Position numbers and translations under genes: made by a program. Below the pieces are notes generated by a model that was not told the DNA's origin, did not search any database, and saw only the letters and a program-made list of their open reading frames with translations. 64,000 nucleotides of DNA from Orychophragmus violaceus (taxonomy: Eukaryota; Streptophyta; Magnoliopsida; Brassicales; Brassicaceae), in contig CM058236.1 of the NCBI GenBank assembly GCA_030180135.1, positions 5,208,001 through 5,272,000 of the forward strand, written 5' to 3'. Position 1 is the stretch's first letter; each line of letters begins with the position of its first letter. Below, piece after piece: positions 1 through 10,320 of this stretch.

Positions 1-1
1 C

Positions 2-474
2 TCTGAAAGCAAAACTTTCAAACTCGATAAACCACACGACGACCCTCTAGTAATCCGGCTCGATGTAGCAGGATTCGAGCTGTCAAGAGTAATGATCGAC
101 ACCGGGAGCTCGGTGGATCTCCTATTCTATGTCGCCTTCAAGAAAATGGGATTCAAGGATTCAATGTTGACCGGCGGGAAAACTCCCCTAACCGGATTTG
201 ACGGCGAAACCACCTACTCGATGGGAACTATAAAGCTCCCGTCTATCGCCGGGGGGCAACATAAAATCCTGGAGTTTGTAGTAGTGAACAAACCAGCCCC
301 GTACAACGCGATACTAGGTAGGCCGTGGATCTACACCATGAAGGCAGTGCCTTCCACCTACCACTAATGCGTGAAGTTCCCGACCCCTGCGGGATAAAGA
401 CAATTTACGGGGACCAGAAGGCCGCAAGGTCGTGTTACCTGACTTTCTTTAAACAGCTAGAGGCTCTGCAGGTA
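2..474 (+). pseudogene. Tat-B retropepsin-like aspartic protease, partial
   Basis: The frame is open from the window edge and contains the protease motif MIDTGSSVDLL (from 92), then the flap-side motif NAILGRPWIY (about 304-333), both typical of Ty3/gypsy proteases of the Tat group. The catalytic Asp of DTG is present. The ATG at 92 is internal to the polyprotein, not a real start. After CVKFPTP near 385 the frame shifts by one base, and an in-frame TAG follows near 475, so the polyprotein is broken here. The upstream gag and zinc knuckle are not in the window. Confidence 0.85.
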
Positions 475-2030
475 TAGCAATTACAGAAAGAGGAAGAGCT
501 CGCGGCCCGGACAACGAAGCGCAACAATGATCCGACGGTACGAGGCCCCCGCAAAGATCTAGTTGTCCCAGTCTGCATCGACGACACTAACCCAGAAAGA
601 TGTGTAAACATCGGCTCCGAGCTCCAGAGCTCCACGCGGGATGAGCTCATCAGCTTTCTCAAAGAAAACATAGACACGTTCGCGTGGTCCACACAGGACA
701 TGCAGGGGATCGATATCAACGTCACCTCACACGAGTTAAATGTGGACCCCACGTTCAAACCAATAAAACAGAAGCGCCGTAAGCTCGGATCAGACCGAGC
801 TAAGGCAGTAAACGACGAAGTTGACAGGCTGCTAAAGGTCGGGTCAATCAGGGAGGTGAAATAACCCGACTGGTTAGCCAACCCGGTCATAGTCAAAAAG
901 AAAAATGGGAAGTGGAAAGTCTGCATAGACTTCACGGACCTGAACAAAGCATGCCCGAAAGACAGCTTTCCACTGCCACATATAGACCGACTGGTAGAAG
1001 CCACCGCCGGGCATGAACTATTGTCCTTCATGGATGCGTTCTCTGGGTATAACCAAATCCTCATGAACCCAGAGGACCAAGAGAAAATAGCCTTTATAAC
1101 CGATCGCGGAACCTACTGCTACAAGGTGATGGCTTTCGGACTGAAGAATGCCGGGGATACTTACCAGAGGTTGGTGAATAAAATGTTCGCCAACCAACTC
1201 GGGAAGTCGATGGAAGTCTACATCGACGATATGCTTGTAAAATCGTCTAAAGAAAGCGACCATATTGCACAGCCCTGATAGTGTTTCAAAATCCTAAACC
1301 AGTATGGGATGAAACTCAACCCAGCCAAATGCTCTTTCGGAGTACCATCGGGAGAATTCCTCGGGTATCTAGTGACCGAACTAGGGATTGAAGCAAACCC
1401 GAAACAGATAGCAACATTCCTGGAAATGCCCTCCCCAAAAAACATGAGGGAAGTACAAAGGCTAACAGGACAGATAGCAGCTCTGAACCGCTTCATCTCC
1501 CGATCCACGGACAAATGCCTACCATTCTATAACCTCCTTAAGGGAAACCGAAAATTCTAATGGGATGAGAACTGTGAAAAGGCCCTAAACGAGCTCAAAA
1601 AGTACCTCAGCGAATCCCCGATACTAGCTAAACCTGCGGAGGGCGAGCCATTGTACCTCTACATCGCGACCTCTCCCGCCGCGGTGAGCGCTGTCCTGGT
1701 TCGCGAGGAACAGAACGAGCAAAAACCCATATACTATGTAAGCAAAATGCTCATAGACGCAGAGACGAGGTATCCAGCAATGGAAAAACTCACGCTCGCG
1801 GTAGTAATGGCAGCCAGAAAACTGAGGCCGTACTTCCAGTCGCACGATATCGTAGTGATGACGTCACAGCCTATACGAACTATACTCCACAGTCCGAGTC
1901 AATCCGGTAGGCTAGCCAAGTGGGCAATCGAACTGAGCGAATACGACATCGAGTATCGCACCAGAACGAGTGCCAAAGCACAAGTCCTCGCGGACTTCAT
2001 AATTGAGCTCCCACCCACAACCTCGGAAGG
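475..2030 (+). pseudogene. Tat-B reverse transcriptase and RNase H, with stops
   Basis: The reverse transcriptase is readable from about 560. It shows DLNKACPKDSFPLP (about 939), the SFMDAFSGYNQI block (1026) and the catalytic YIDDM motif (about 1219). Four in-frame breaks are visible: TAA near 862 where family members have an aromatic residue before PDWLANPV, two adjacent stops at 1276-1281, and TAA at 1558. After that the frame runs on without a break into the RNase H region (ILAKP, AVLVREEQ, YYVSKML). Substitutions explain the stops, so this is point-mutation decay of a copy that is otherwise full length. Confidence 0.85.
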
Positions 2031-2037
2031 GGAAAAC

Positions 2038-2832
2038 CAGAACAAATATTGGGCCCTCTATGTAGACGGAGCCTCATCCAAACACGGCTCCGGAGTAGGA
2101 ATAAAACTCATAACTCCTACGGGAGAAGTAATGGAGCAATCCTTCAGACTCGGCTTCAGCGCCTCCAACAATGAAGCCGAATACGAAGCGCTTATCGCTG
2201 GGCTCCGACTCGCGATCGGGATCGGAGCACGCGAAGTCCACGCCTACAGCGACTCACAGTTAGTTACAAGCCAGTACCACGGCGAATATGAGACTAAATA
2301 TGAGCGCATGGAGGCATACGTCAAGGTAGCTCACGAGCTGGCAAACCAGTTGGAAAACTTCACACTCGAGAGAATACCTCGGGGGGAGAACTCCTCCGCT
2401 GACGCTCTGGAAGCATTAGCCTCAACGTCCGACCCTAAGGTCAAAAGAATCATACCCGTTGAAGGGATAGACAAACCGAGCATCGACATGGCACTCAAGG
2501 CACATCCTGCAGAACAGTCCACCACGTCTCCTTCGGTCCAGACAGAAATCCAAACGAGAGCTCCGGAGCCCGAAGCTCGGGCGGAGACAACATCGAGGGG
2601 TTCTGAAGTCTACGATATCGGCCTCCGCAGTGGCCGGCAGATTCCCAAACCTGCAGCCGTAGAGGAGGAATCCGATCCGGAAACTGAGGAGCCGGATGCA
2701 GAATTCTTAAACAGGCCGGATTGGAGGGAGCCAATCCTAAACTACATCCGGCTAGGCCAAGTCCCCGATGACAAGTGGCAAGCCAGAAAGCTCAAAGCCC
2801 GGAGCGCCCGATACTGCATAATCAACGATTAA
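2038..2832 (+). pseudogene. Tat-B second (archaeal-type) RNase H and linker
   Basis: A second RNase H follows the first in the same open frame (1651-2832). Visible blocks are LYVDGASS (about 2056), SNNEAEYEAL (about 2164) and YSDSQLV (about 2242), giving the Asp, Glu and Asp of an RNase H active site. Having a second RNase H of this kind before integrase is the hallmark of the Tat lineage of Ty3/gypsy elements. An acidic, Pro-rich linker (about 2500-2700) leads to the integrase. The frame ends at TAA 2830-2832, just after the KARSARYCI block, where family members continue into integrase. Confidence 0.82.
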
Positions 2833-2834
2833 CG

Positions 2835-3959
2835 CAGTACTGCAGAACCTTACCTGCGATGTGTGCACGCTGTCGAAGCCCTTGCGTGATGGGTAACACC
2901 CACGAAGGCACCTGCGGCAACCACTCTGGAGGACGAGCCCTAGCCATCCGCATCAAAAGACAAGGTTTATTCTGGTCCACTATGATCGCAGACTGCGAGA
3001 ACTACACCAGGCTGTGCGATAAATGCCAAAGGCACGCATCGATTATCCACCAGCCTGCAGAAAAACTGTCCTCGATATCCGCACCATACCCCTTCATGAG
3101 GTGGTCAATGGACATAGTAGGTCCTCTCATCTCGTCGGGACCGAAGCAACTAAAGTACCTCCTGGTACTGACCGACTACTTCACAAAGTGGATAGAGGCT
3201 AAAGCCTACCAGCAGACTACAAAAATCGAAGTACGACACTTCATCTGGGAACATATAGTCTGCCGACACGGGCTTCCCTATGAAATAGTAACCGATAACG
3301 GTTCGCAGTTCAACTCCCGAGCTTTCAGAAACTTCTGTAAGACCTGGAAGATACGCTTGACCACTTCAACCCCGAGGCATCCCCAGGGAAATGTCCAGGC
3401 AGAAGCAGCGAACAAAACACTACTCAGTAGCCTCAAGAAGAGACTCGACTCTAAGAAGTCTGCATGGTCCGAGGAGCTACCGGGAGTCCTATGGGCCTCC
3501 CGCACAACGCCTCACAGCGCGACTGGCGAGACTCCGTTCTCGTTAGCATACGGGATGGAGGCGGTGGTCCATGCAGAGGTATCAGTTCCGACTATCAGAA
3601 GGGCCTTGATCCCGAGACACGAGGAACTAAACGAACAAATGCTCCGAGATCGTCTAGACATGATCGAGGAACAACGCGACCAAGCGCTAATACGAATGCA
3701 AAACTATCAGCAAGAACCTTCCCGACACTACAACTCCAGAGTCAGACCTCAGAAGTTTATCGTGGGAGACCTAGTATTACGCAAAGTCTACGGAAACACC
3801 AGAGAGCCAGGCGCCGGGAAGCTCGGGACCAACTGGGAGGGACCCTACAAAGTCAACGAGATAATCCACGACGGCGTCTACAAGCTCACGAAATTAAAAA
3901 ACGGAGTACCCGTGAAGAGGCCATGGAACGCCATGAACCTCAAACTATACAACTCTTGA
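2835..3959 (+). pseudogene. Tat-B integrase
   Basis: The integrase contains the zinc-binding HHCC region (HEGTCGNHSGG, then CDKCQ) and the catalytic core. The DDE triad is complete: Asp in MDIVGP, Asp in TDNGSQF and Glu in VQAEAANK, with 35 residues between the second Asp and the Glu. The C-terminal part with GDLVLRKV and the GTNWEGPY block matches the usual integrase tail, and the frame ends naturally at TGA 3957-3959. The start is uncertain because frames shift between 2780 and 2850 at the linker junction. The domain itself looks intact, but the polyprotein upstream has several stops. Confidence 0.85.
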
Positions 3960-4825
3960 GTACTCACCAAAAATCGAACTACGCTAGGCTTGATCCCTTG
4001 ACGGGATACGTAGGCAGCTCGAATCTCGAGTGCAGCCACTCCACCCAAACACTTAAAATTCTCCATCCATTCGTTTCATTTTTCGGGAGGGGGGGGGGGA
4101 GTACAGGGTTATCACCCAATATAAACTCTGGAGCATACGCTGGTTAGATTTTGACAGCCAGCACAGGCTATTACAAATACGCTAAGTCCTAAAACCTTAG
4201 CAATTGTAAACATTAGAAATTGTAAACTCCAAAGTATGTATTAATAAAGTACTACCTTATACGTTACTTTAAGTTCTACTTCGAATCTTTGTCGAAACTC
4301 TCTACAGCCGACGCAGGCTACAAACAAACACAAACCGCAAAAACGCTAAATCCTAAAACCTTAGCAACTGCGAGACACAACTCTAAAAGATTCGTCCAGA
4401 ATAATCCTCCATAGCCTACGACTCGCATCCAAACTTGGAAGTAAACCCTAAGCGACTTTGCACGAGTCAAACAAGTATTCAAAACTAAAGCGAACTAAAG
4501 GCTCTAAGTCATCAAATGAAATCTAAAAACCAAAGAACGTCTGGCCAGACTAAGCAATTAACAAAGGGTTCTGTTCGCATGACCTTAAGGTTTAACATGC
4601 TATCAACGCATAAACATACCTCGATATTTTGCTAAAACAAAGTCCAAACTCCAAACAAAATTTAAACCAAAAAACGTGCATTAAAAGGCTTTCCCGAGCC
4701 AAAAGACTTATGGATAAAATCCCTCCCAAGCAACACCAAAAGCAGAATTAAAAGAGTTCAACTTTAGCCCAAAAGGGGCTTTAGGGAATTCCAAAAAAAA
4801 GATTAAAACTTTAAAGGAGCAGTCA
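3960..4825. other. Non-coding internal DNA of Tat-B between integrase and antisense gene
   Basis: No open frame of substance is visible. A run of eleven G (4089-4099) inside a purine-rich block resembles a polypurine tract but is far from the LTR. A motif ending AATCCTAAAACCTTAGCAA recurs in slightly altered form near 4185 and 4350. Nothing else was recognised. Confidence 0.6.
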
Positions 4826-6996
4826 TCAGTCCTGCTCCTCACCGCCAGCTTCCTTACTCTCGCCATCTTGCTTCTCCTGGACTTCGATCTCGGCCGCCTG
4901 ATTCGCCCCAGTACTTGCAGCTCCTGCCATCATCTCAGCGTTTGATCCAAACTCATTGAAACCCGTAGAGCGAGCCCCGCACATCACCGAATCATCCGAG
5001 ATCTGAGGAATGGCATGCAGCTCGGACCAACTGGGAGGGACTCCTTCGCAAAAGTCTCCCTCTTCTCCAGCAGCTTGGGAAGCTCCTCCTCGAGGGTCGT
5101 CACTCCACTTTGCAGAAGGTTTATCAGCTCGATATTGGCTTCGACCTCCTGGACTTTGATCTCGCAGTCCGTTTCTTTCTTCTTCCTCTCAAACTTGTCC
5201 TTGTGAGCTTCGAACATGTCATAGTAGTGGCCATCCCTGATCCTCATTCCATCATGCCTGGCCGAGCGTATCGCAGTCTCAGCCTTCGCGAGGAGTTCCT
5301 TGGTTTGCTTCTCCAGAGTGACCGTCCTCTCCACAGCAACCGAGCGCTCGGACTTCACAACGTTAAGATGGGCCTCGCAACGCTTCATCTCCTCTTGGCA
5401 ACTCTTGAGACTCGTAGTCAACTGGTGCACGACGCTCTGAGCTTGCTCGAGCTCCTCTTGATGAGGGACACACCTGAGATTCTGCTCATAGAAGGCCGTG
5501 AGCTGGTTATCCGCCTCCAAAGCCTGAAACAGAAAACCAGCATTTAAAAAAAATAAGGACAGAAAAGGAGAAAGGAAGCGAAAGCTCGAAAAAATACCTT
5601 TCCCTTAGCAGTCATTGCCTTGACATACAACTCCCGGCCTATCAGGTTCTTCACCGAAGGAAGAGAGCACCCAGCGGCCTTGCAATGATGGAGCAAATGA
5701 GCGAGTCCGTCAGGATCATCCGTGATCGGGAAATCCTTCGTGTGGTCAAACTTCCAGTGAAACGGTTTGGACCCCGGAGCATGCGACGAGCCCGACCCAG
5801 CAGCTGCCTCCTTTTCATATCGAGGCTTCTTGTTCAAAGGCTGCACCGAGGAATCACTTCCGGTAGCCCTGGAACTCAGATGAATCACTTGGTCGGGGCA
5901 TGCAGCTTCCGGTCCCTTCCCAGACTCCGTGTCCCGACGCGGAGGCGGCGGAGGAACACCTCCAGACTTCCCGTCGTTAATAGCACCGGCTAAAGCGTCA
6001 CTCAGCTGACCAGCACGTATGGGCGCGTAACCGCCAGACGTCGCCTTCTCGGAGGGCCTCTTGGATGACTTGCGAACGGTGGGGCGTCTCGTCATCTTTT
6101 TCTTCGGTTGAGTCGTACTCGACGAAGCGGCTTCGGAAATTGAGTGCTCGCACCCAGGCTATAAAAAATGATGAAAAGAACGCGTATATACTCACTGAGA
6201 AGTGTCGGGGCAGGACGAATCTCCAGCGGCTCTATCGCCTCCGGAAGCTCGAGCGCGCGCTTGACTCTGTCAACGGTGAACGATGACCATAGTACGTCTC
6301 TGGAGCCTAGAGTAACCGCTAACCTTCTAATCGCAGGAGTTATTCCGTACCTCTCCGGGATCTCTGAAAAAATCAAAAGAAAAAAAAGGTCAGGTATCTC
6401 CGGATAAGACCAAAACCTACATGCAACAAAGGAAACCCTAGCTAAACGATATCCCTAACCAATAGACTCCGACCACACGGTCACGATTTTATAGGGATCG
6501 TAGTCCCCGATTGAATGATGGTCGAGCTTGAACAAGATGGGCCGCTCTCTCCAACGATCTTCCCTGTTCGGCACCGCCACCAAGACCGCCAAACTTCTCC
6601 GAGGAGAGAGGTAGAAGAGTCCCGTCGCCGAAATGTGTTTGATCGAACACAAATCGTTAAGAACAGATAAATCAAACAGGATTCCCTCCTCTCGAGCCCT
6701 AACCAACAGGCCGATGAGGTAGCGGATAAAGTTTGGGGTTAGCTGCGGAAGCGCCATCCCAAGTTCGCCCAGTACGTCCAACAGAAGCCGAGGAATCGGA
6801 AAGACCAGGTTGCACTTCTCGAAATAGGCATTATAGGCACAGCAATAACCTGGCCTAACCGATTCCGGTGTTTCTCCGGGATCAAGAAGCTTCAGCTTCA
6901 CCAACCTTGGTACGCCGCACGACGAGTATAAACTCTCGATATCCTCCGCCTTCGTAGTCGGAACGGGTGCTCGTACTCCTCTTCCTCGACCACCTG
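4826..6996 (-). pseudogene. Tat-B antisense gene (putative gypsy-type transposon protein family)
   Basis: The gene is read against the element. Likely exons are about 6996-6460, 6363-6196, 6158-5598 and 5523-4826, with GT..AG borders visible (for example donor GTGAGT just below 6196). Exon 1 encodes GETPESVRPGYCCAY, then FPIPRLLLDVLGELGMA and LVRAREEGI. I associate this pattern with Pfam Transposase_28, putative gypsy-type transposon proteins. Exons 3 and 4 encode a Pro-rich linker (PPPPPRRD) and a long coiled coil (about 5500-5050) ending in an acidic tail. A one-base shift near 5035 and an unresolved phase at the exon 2-3 border suggest decay. Function is unknown; antisense frames of this kind are known in Tat elements. 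Confidence 0.65.
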
Positions 6997-7450
6997 CTTC
7001 TACTTTTTAACCTTAACCAGAATCGATTTTGAGATCGCTTAAATCTTGAGAGAAAACAATTTCTTTTTCGCAAAACAGAAGAAAGAGAGAAAACCACAAA
7101 AATAAGGAAGAAAAAGAGAGACAGTCGCTATAAAAGAAAGGGAGTGGAGAAGTTACCTTAACATTGGCTGTTGAGTCTTGGATAGTGGGTTTACGAGGAG
7201 AGGAGTTATAAAGCCATCATAATTGCTAAACCTCGGGACTCCGCAAATCTTTTTAGATCTCGCAAATCGCAACCGTCCGATTTTCAAGGTATCTCTCACG
7301 CGCTACAATCACGCGTGCCCAAGATTCGCCTTTAATCCCATCCGTTGGTTTTGGCGGGATTTTGATCCAACACACCATCCGAATCTATCTGGAGAAATGA
7401 TGTGGGCCTTACACAAACGGACTCCGCCTTTCAAACCCGATAAATCACTT
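6997..7450. other. Non-coding Tat-B internal DNA upstream of the antisense gene
   Basis: The stretch is purine/AG-rich (7020-7150) and then shows no convincing coding frame up to the polypurine tract. It would hold the 5' leader and promoter of the antisense gene, but no individual element was recognised. Confidence 0.5.
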
Positions 7451-7468
7451 GAAAGGCTGGGGGGCAAA
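7451..7468 (+). other. Polypurine tract of Tat-B
   Basis: The purine-rich GAAAGGCTGGGGGGCAAA lies directly before the TG that starts the 3' LTR. This is the expected position of the plus-strand primer for reverse transcription and fixes the LTR border. Confidence 0.8.
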
Positions 7469-7970
7469 TGTTTGGGCCAGAATTCACCCGAGTGAATTCA
7501 GCTGAGCAAGGCCCATTTCTTGAAGGAAGAGCCCAACTGTCGAACAAAAGCCTGAATAAGAGGCCCAGCTCCGAAAGGCGACTCGATAGGTGGACGACAC
7601 AGTCAGCTATAGATAAGAGGCCGAGAAGGAAGAAATCGTGCAATAAGAAGATCCCGAGGACTGCGCGAGACGTTGGAGCAAACTCCGAGATGGAAGGAAG
7701 GCGGTTGAAGATGGAGACAAGCTATAAAAAGAGAGCTCCAATGACTCGAGAAGGCATCCGATGATTCATTCATACTTATACCTAGCATTAAGACTTTACA
7801 ATCATTCTGTAGCTCGAGTTCTTAGAGTCCATACATCCGAATCAATACAAATCCACTTTTTCACTATTGTTAGCTCGTTGATTACGTTTAACCAAGAATC
7901 TAGCCCACCTTATTTATAAATCAGCTCACTCAAACACTCTGAAATCTGAGTGTGGGTTTTAGGATCCACA
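7469..7970 (+). repeat. 3' LTR of Tat-B (502 bp)
   Basis: The LTR begins TGTTTGGG after the polypurine tract and ends GGATCCACA. A TATA-like element, GCTATAAAAAG, lies near 7721. The 5' partner is outside the window, so the borders rest on the TG..CA ends and the polypurine tract only. Confidence 0.75.
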
Positions 7971-8275
7971 ACGTCAGCGAAAGATCGAGTCCGAAAAGAC
8001 TCTTCGCGACCATCGAATCTCAGCCGTTAGTGATCGACCAGATCCACGGTGGAAGATGAGACCTTCTTAACGAATATACGTCATAACTGCCGACGCGCTA
8101 ACAAACAGGTCGGTTCGATCCACGCGCCCATATTTGACCATTGGATCGAAACAAGATCAACGGACGGGGCGAAAGTAATCATTAGGTCTTTCACACCTGA
8201 GGCGCGCACTTCTTCCCGAGGACGTCCACCGCCCATAAACCTCGACTTTTCAAAATTAATGGGCTGGGGGGCTAT
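7971..8275 (+). mobile_element. Remnant of Tat-A internal 3' DNA with its polypurine tract
   Basis: This 305-bp piece resembles the DNA beside the 3' LTR of Tat-C on the other strand (12931-13150). Shared blocks are GGCGCGC.., GCCCATAAACCTCGA and AATGGGCTGGGGGGCTAT (8258-8275), the last being the polypurine tract. It is therefore the 3' end of a second Tat element, of the Tat-C family, separated from its own genes by Tat-B. Confidence 0.7.
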
Positions 8276-8811
8276 TGTTGGTGCTGGATTTCCCTCTAAG
8301 AAATCCGGCCCATAAACAAACCAAACAAAGGCCCTTAATCATGAGCCCGTTCCATAATCAAGACAGAGAGATCGACCATCATCCGTTTTGGGCCCATGCG
8401 ACCAGCATCCGACCAAAGCCCATACAACGCCGAAGTGAGAGGCGATCGAGCTCGAGCTCGATAGGAGACGATGTAGAGGCAGAACAACCTGGTCTTCGTC
8501 GGTTCAACCGATTCCCGCAAATCTCGGAGATCGTTATCACGGCGAGGCCGAAATATCGGAACAAGAGGATCAAAGTCGAGACTATTTAAAGAAGAAGCGG
8601 CGATTCATTCAAGACATTCCAACCCTAATCAAGAACACTTCGACTAGATAGCTCGATTATCATACTTTGTACTCTCTATTCGATTGTGTTTGTTCTATCT
8701 CGACGATCAATCTCAATAAAGTCTTTGATTCATAGGAAATCTATTTCATCTTTATATCCAAAAGTCCAAATCCACGATTACAAATTCTTGGTGTGAATCT
8801 CCGATCTCACA
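8276..8811 (+). repeat. 3' LTR of Tat-A (536 bp)
   Basis: The LTR starts TGTTGGTGCTGG and ends CCGATCTCACA. Both ends match Tat-C LTR ends (TGTTGGTACT.. and ..CGATCTCACA), so Tat-A and Tat-C belong to one family. A TATA-like CTATTTAAAG lies near 8581. The following ACAGG (8812-8816) would be its target duplication; the left copy is outside the window. Confidence 0.75.
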
Positions 8812-9481
8812 ACAGGAAGGAGTCCATTCGAGCTTGCGACGGTTCAGAAACCTATGACACCACACACATTGGCTGCACCGACGACTGAAAGAAAAATTCC
8901 AAGAGCGTTTATAATGGCCAAACAATGGGAGGAGCACGCCGACTTTGCCCGAGTATGTCGAGAAAAATCCCGGAGATGGATGAAGAAGTGGGCGGACGAG
9001 AAAAGACGACCATCTGAATATCCAGTGGGGGACTTAGTCTTGGTGAAGCTTCTTCCTCAACAATTTAAGGCGTTTCAGAGCTTGCAAAAAGGCCTAGTTC
9101 GGAAATATGAGGGTCCTTTCGAGGTGACAGCGAAAGTCGGAAAGGTATCCTATCGGTTGGAGTTACCGGCTACATTGAAGATCCACCCGGTGTTTCATGT
9201 CAGTATGCTAAAGCCTTACCATCGGGATGAAGAGGATGAAACCCGAGGAGTTTCAAATCGAGCACCACCAGTTAGTTGTGACTAAGTCTTATGATAAGGA
9301 GATAGGTGAAGTGCTCGCGAAGAAGGAAGTGAGAAAGCGAGGTGTTCCGCGCCAGACTCATTTTCTAATCAAGTGGAAGGGACTGCCGGAGTCTGAAGCA
9401 ACATGGGAGCGAGAGGGCGACTTGTGGCAATTACGAGACAAGCTAGCGGAGTACACGGCGACGAGGTCGTCACCAAAATAG
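8812..9481 (+). pseudogene. Chromovirus integrase C-terminus and chromodomain
   Basis: The reading frame opens right at the Tat-A border with SPFELATVQKP, an integrase block. It continues with GDLVLVKLLPQQFK (about 9027) and the HPVFHVSMLKPYH block (about 9184). After one frameshift between 9240 and 9290 a chromodomain follows, with FLIKWKGLPESEATWE (about 9361-9408). The stop is TAG 9479-9481. A chromodomain fused to integrase defines Ty3/gypsy chromoviruses and is thought to direct insertion to marked chromatin. Only the end of the polyprotein is here; the rest would lie left of Tat-A and Tat-B, beyond the window. Confidence 0.85.
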
Positions 9482-9981
9482 GTGGGGGAGGATGTCACTG
9501 CCTATTTTCAGCCTAATACGTATAACGAACAAATCTACGAAATGGGCCTAACCGGGAGAGTAAATCCACTAAGCATTTACTAAGTATTTTTAGTTATGTA
9601 AATGTAATTATCTAAAAGTAGATGAGATAGTGGATTGTGGTGTGAGTGTAATGATTATATTGGAGTAGTGGAGTGTAATGATGGTGGAGGAGTATAATGG
9701 TTATGTTGGAGTAGTGGAGTGTGATAGTGGAGATAATGTAGTATGTTAGATCTAATCTCCATTAGATCGACGATCATTTGTGTTGAGAATTTGTATAAAT
9801 AGGAGGTGAATTTCTCATTTGTAATCATCAAACAATTTCTCTTATAAACATCTCTCTAAGTTTTCTCTCTCTAAAATGTTCGATTCTAAAGTTCGAGTTT
9901 GACTAAAGTTGACTTGGCAATCATTAGGTTGAAAAGATGCTGAGGCCGCACGTACCAATTCTGAAGAATTAGTCCGTGACA
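9482..9981 (+). repeat. Chromovirus polypurine tract and 3' LTR (LTR 9493-9981)
   Basis: GTGGGGGAGGA (9482-9492) is the polypurine tract. The LTR begins TGTCAC and ends GTGACA, a perfect 6-bp terminal inverted repeat, and is 489 bp long. A TATA box, GTATAAATAGG, is at about 9792. Between 9600 and 9740 a loose GTGGAGTGTAATGATGG-like unit recurs several times. No partner LTR is in the window. Confidence 0.8.
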
Positions 9982-10320
9982 AATGGCTTTTGATAATTAA
10001 AAACGACAAGACAAAAGAACAAAAAACAATATAAGCCATGATAATTAACCATATAAAAAGAAAAAAGTTTCATAACACAACCGAAAAACAGAGTAGCAAC
10101 AGTTAACATGATGGACCCGATATCACTTCCAGGTCTTATTATGAACCAGCAACAGACTCATACACAGATTGCGACACAGACTCTGCTGTGTCTAAAGAAG
10201 ATTTAAACAAACACTACGACAAGGTCGAAAGATTATAACTTAACATTTTTTTATTTAGTAGGAAATTCGAAGCTAAGCAGAAGCACTTTCTCATAACACT
10301 CTCTAGCACTGAGAGAGGGT
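9982..10320. other. Intergenic DNA and 3' flank of the PLDRP1-like gene
   Basis: AT-rich sequence with no coding frame. The part nearest 10320 would be the 3' untranslated region of the minus-strand gene. No transposon end was recognised. Confidence 0.5.

Larger units (their letters stand above)
1..7970 (+). mobile_element. Tat-B: Tat-type Ty3/gypsy LTR retrotransposon, 5' part outside window
   Basis: The order read is protease, reverse transcriptase, RNase H, a second (archaeal-type) RNase H, integrase, a non-coding stretch, a reverse-oriented gene, a polypurine tract and a 3' LTR. The extra RNase H and the antisense gene between integrase and 3' LTR are features of the plant Tat lineage. 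The 5' LTR and most of gag lie left of the window. The 3' LTR ends CCACA at 7970, and the following ACGTC would be one half of the target duplication. DNA beyond 7970 looks like the 3' end of another Tat element, so Tat-B appears to be inserted into Tat-A. Confidence 0.88.
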
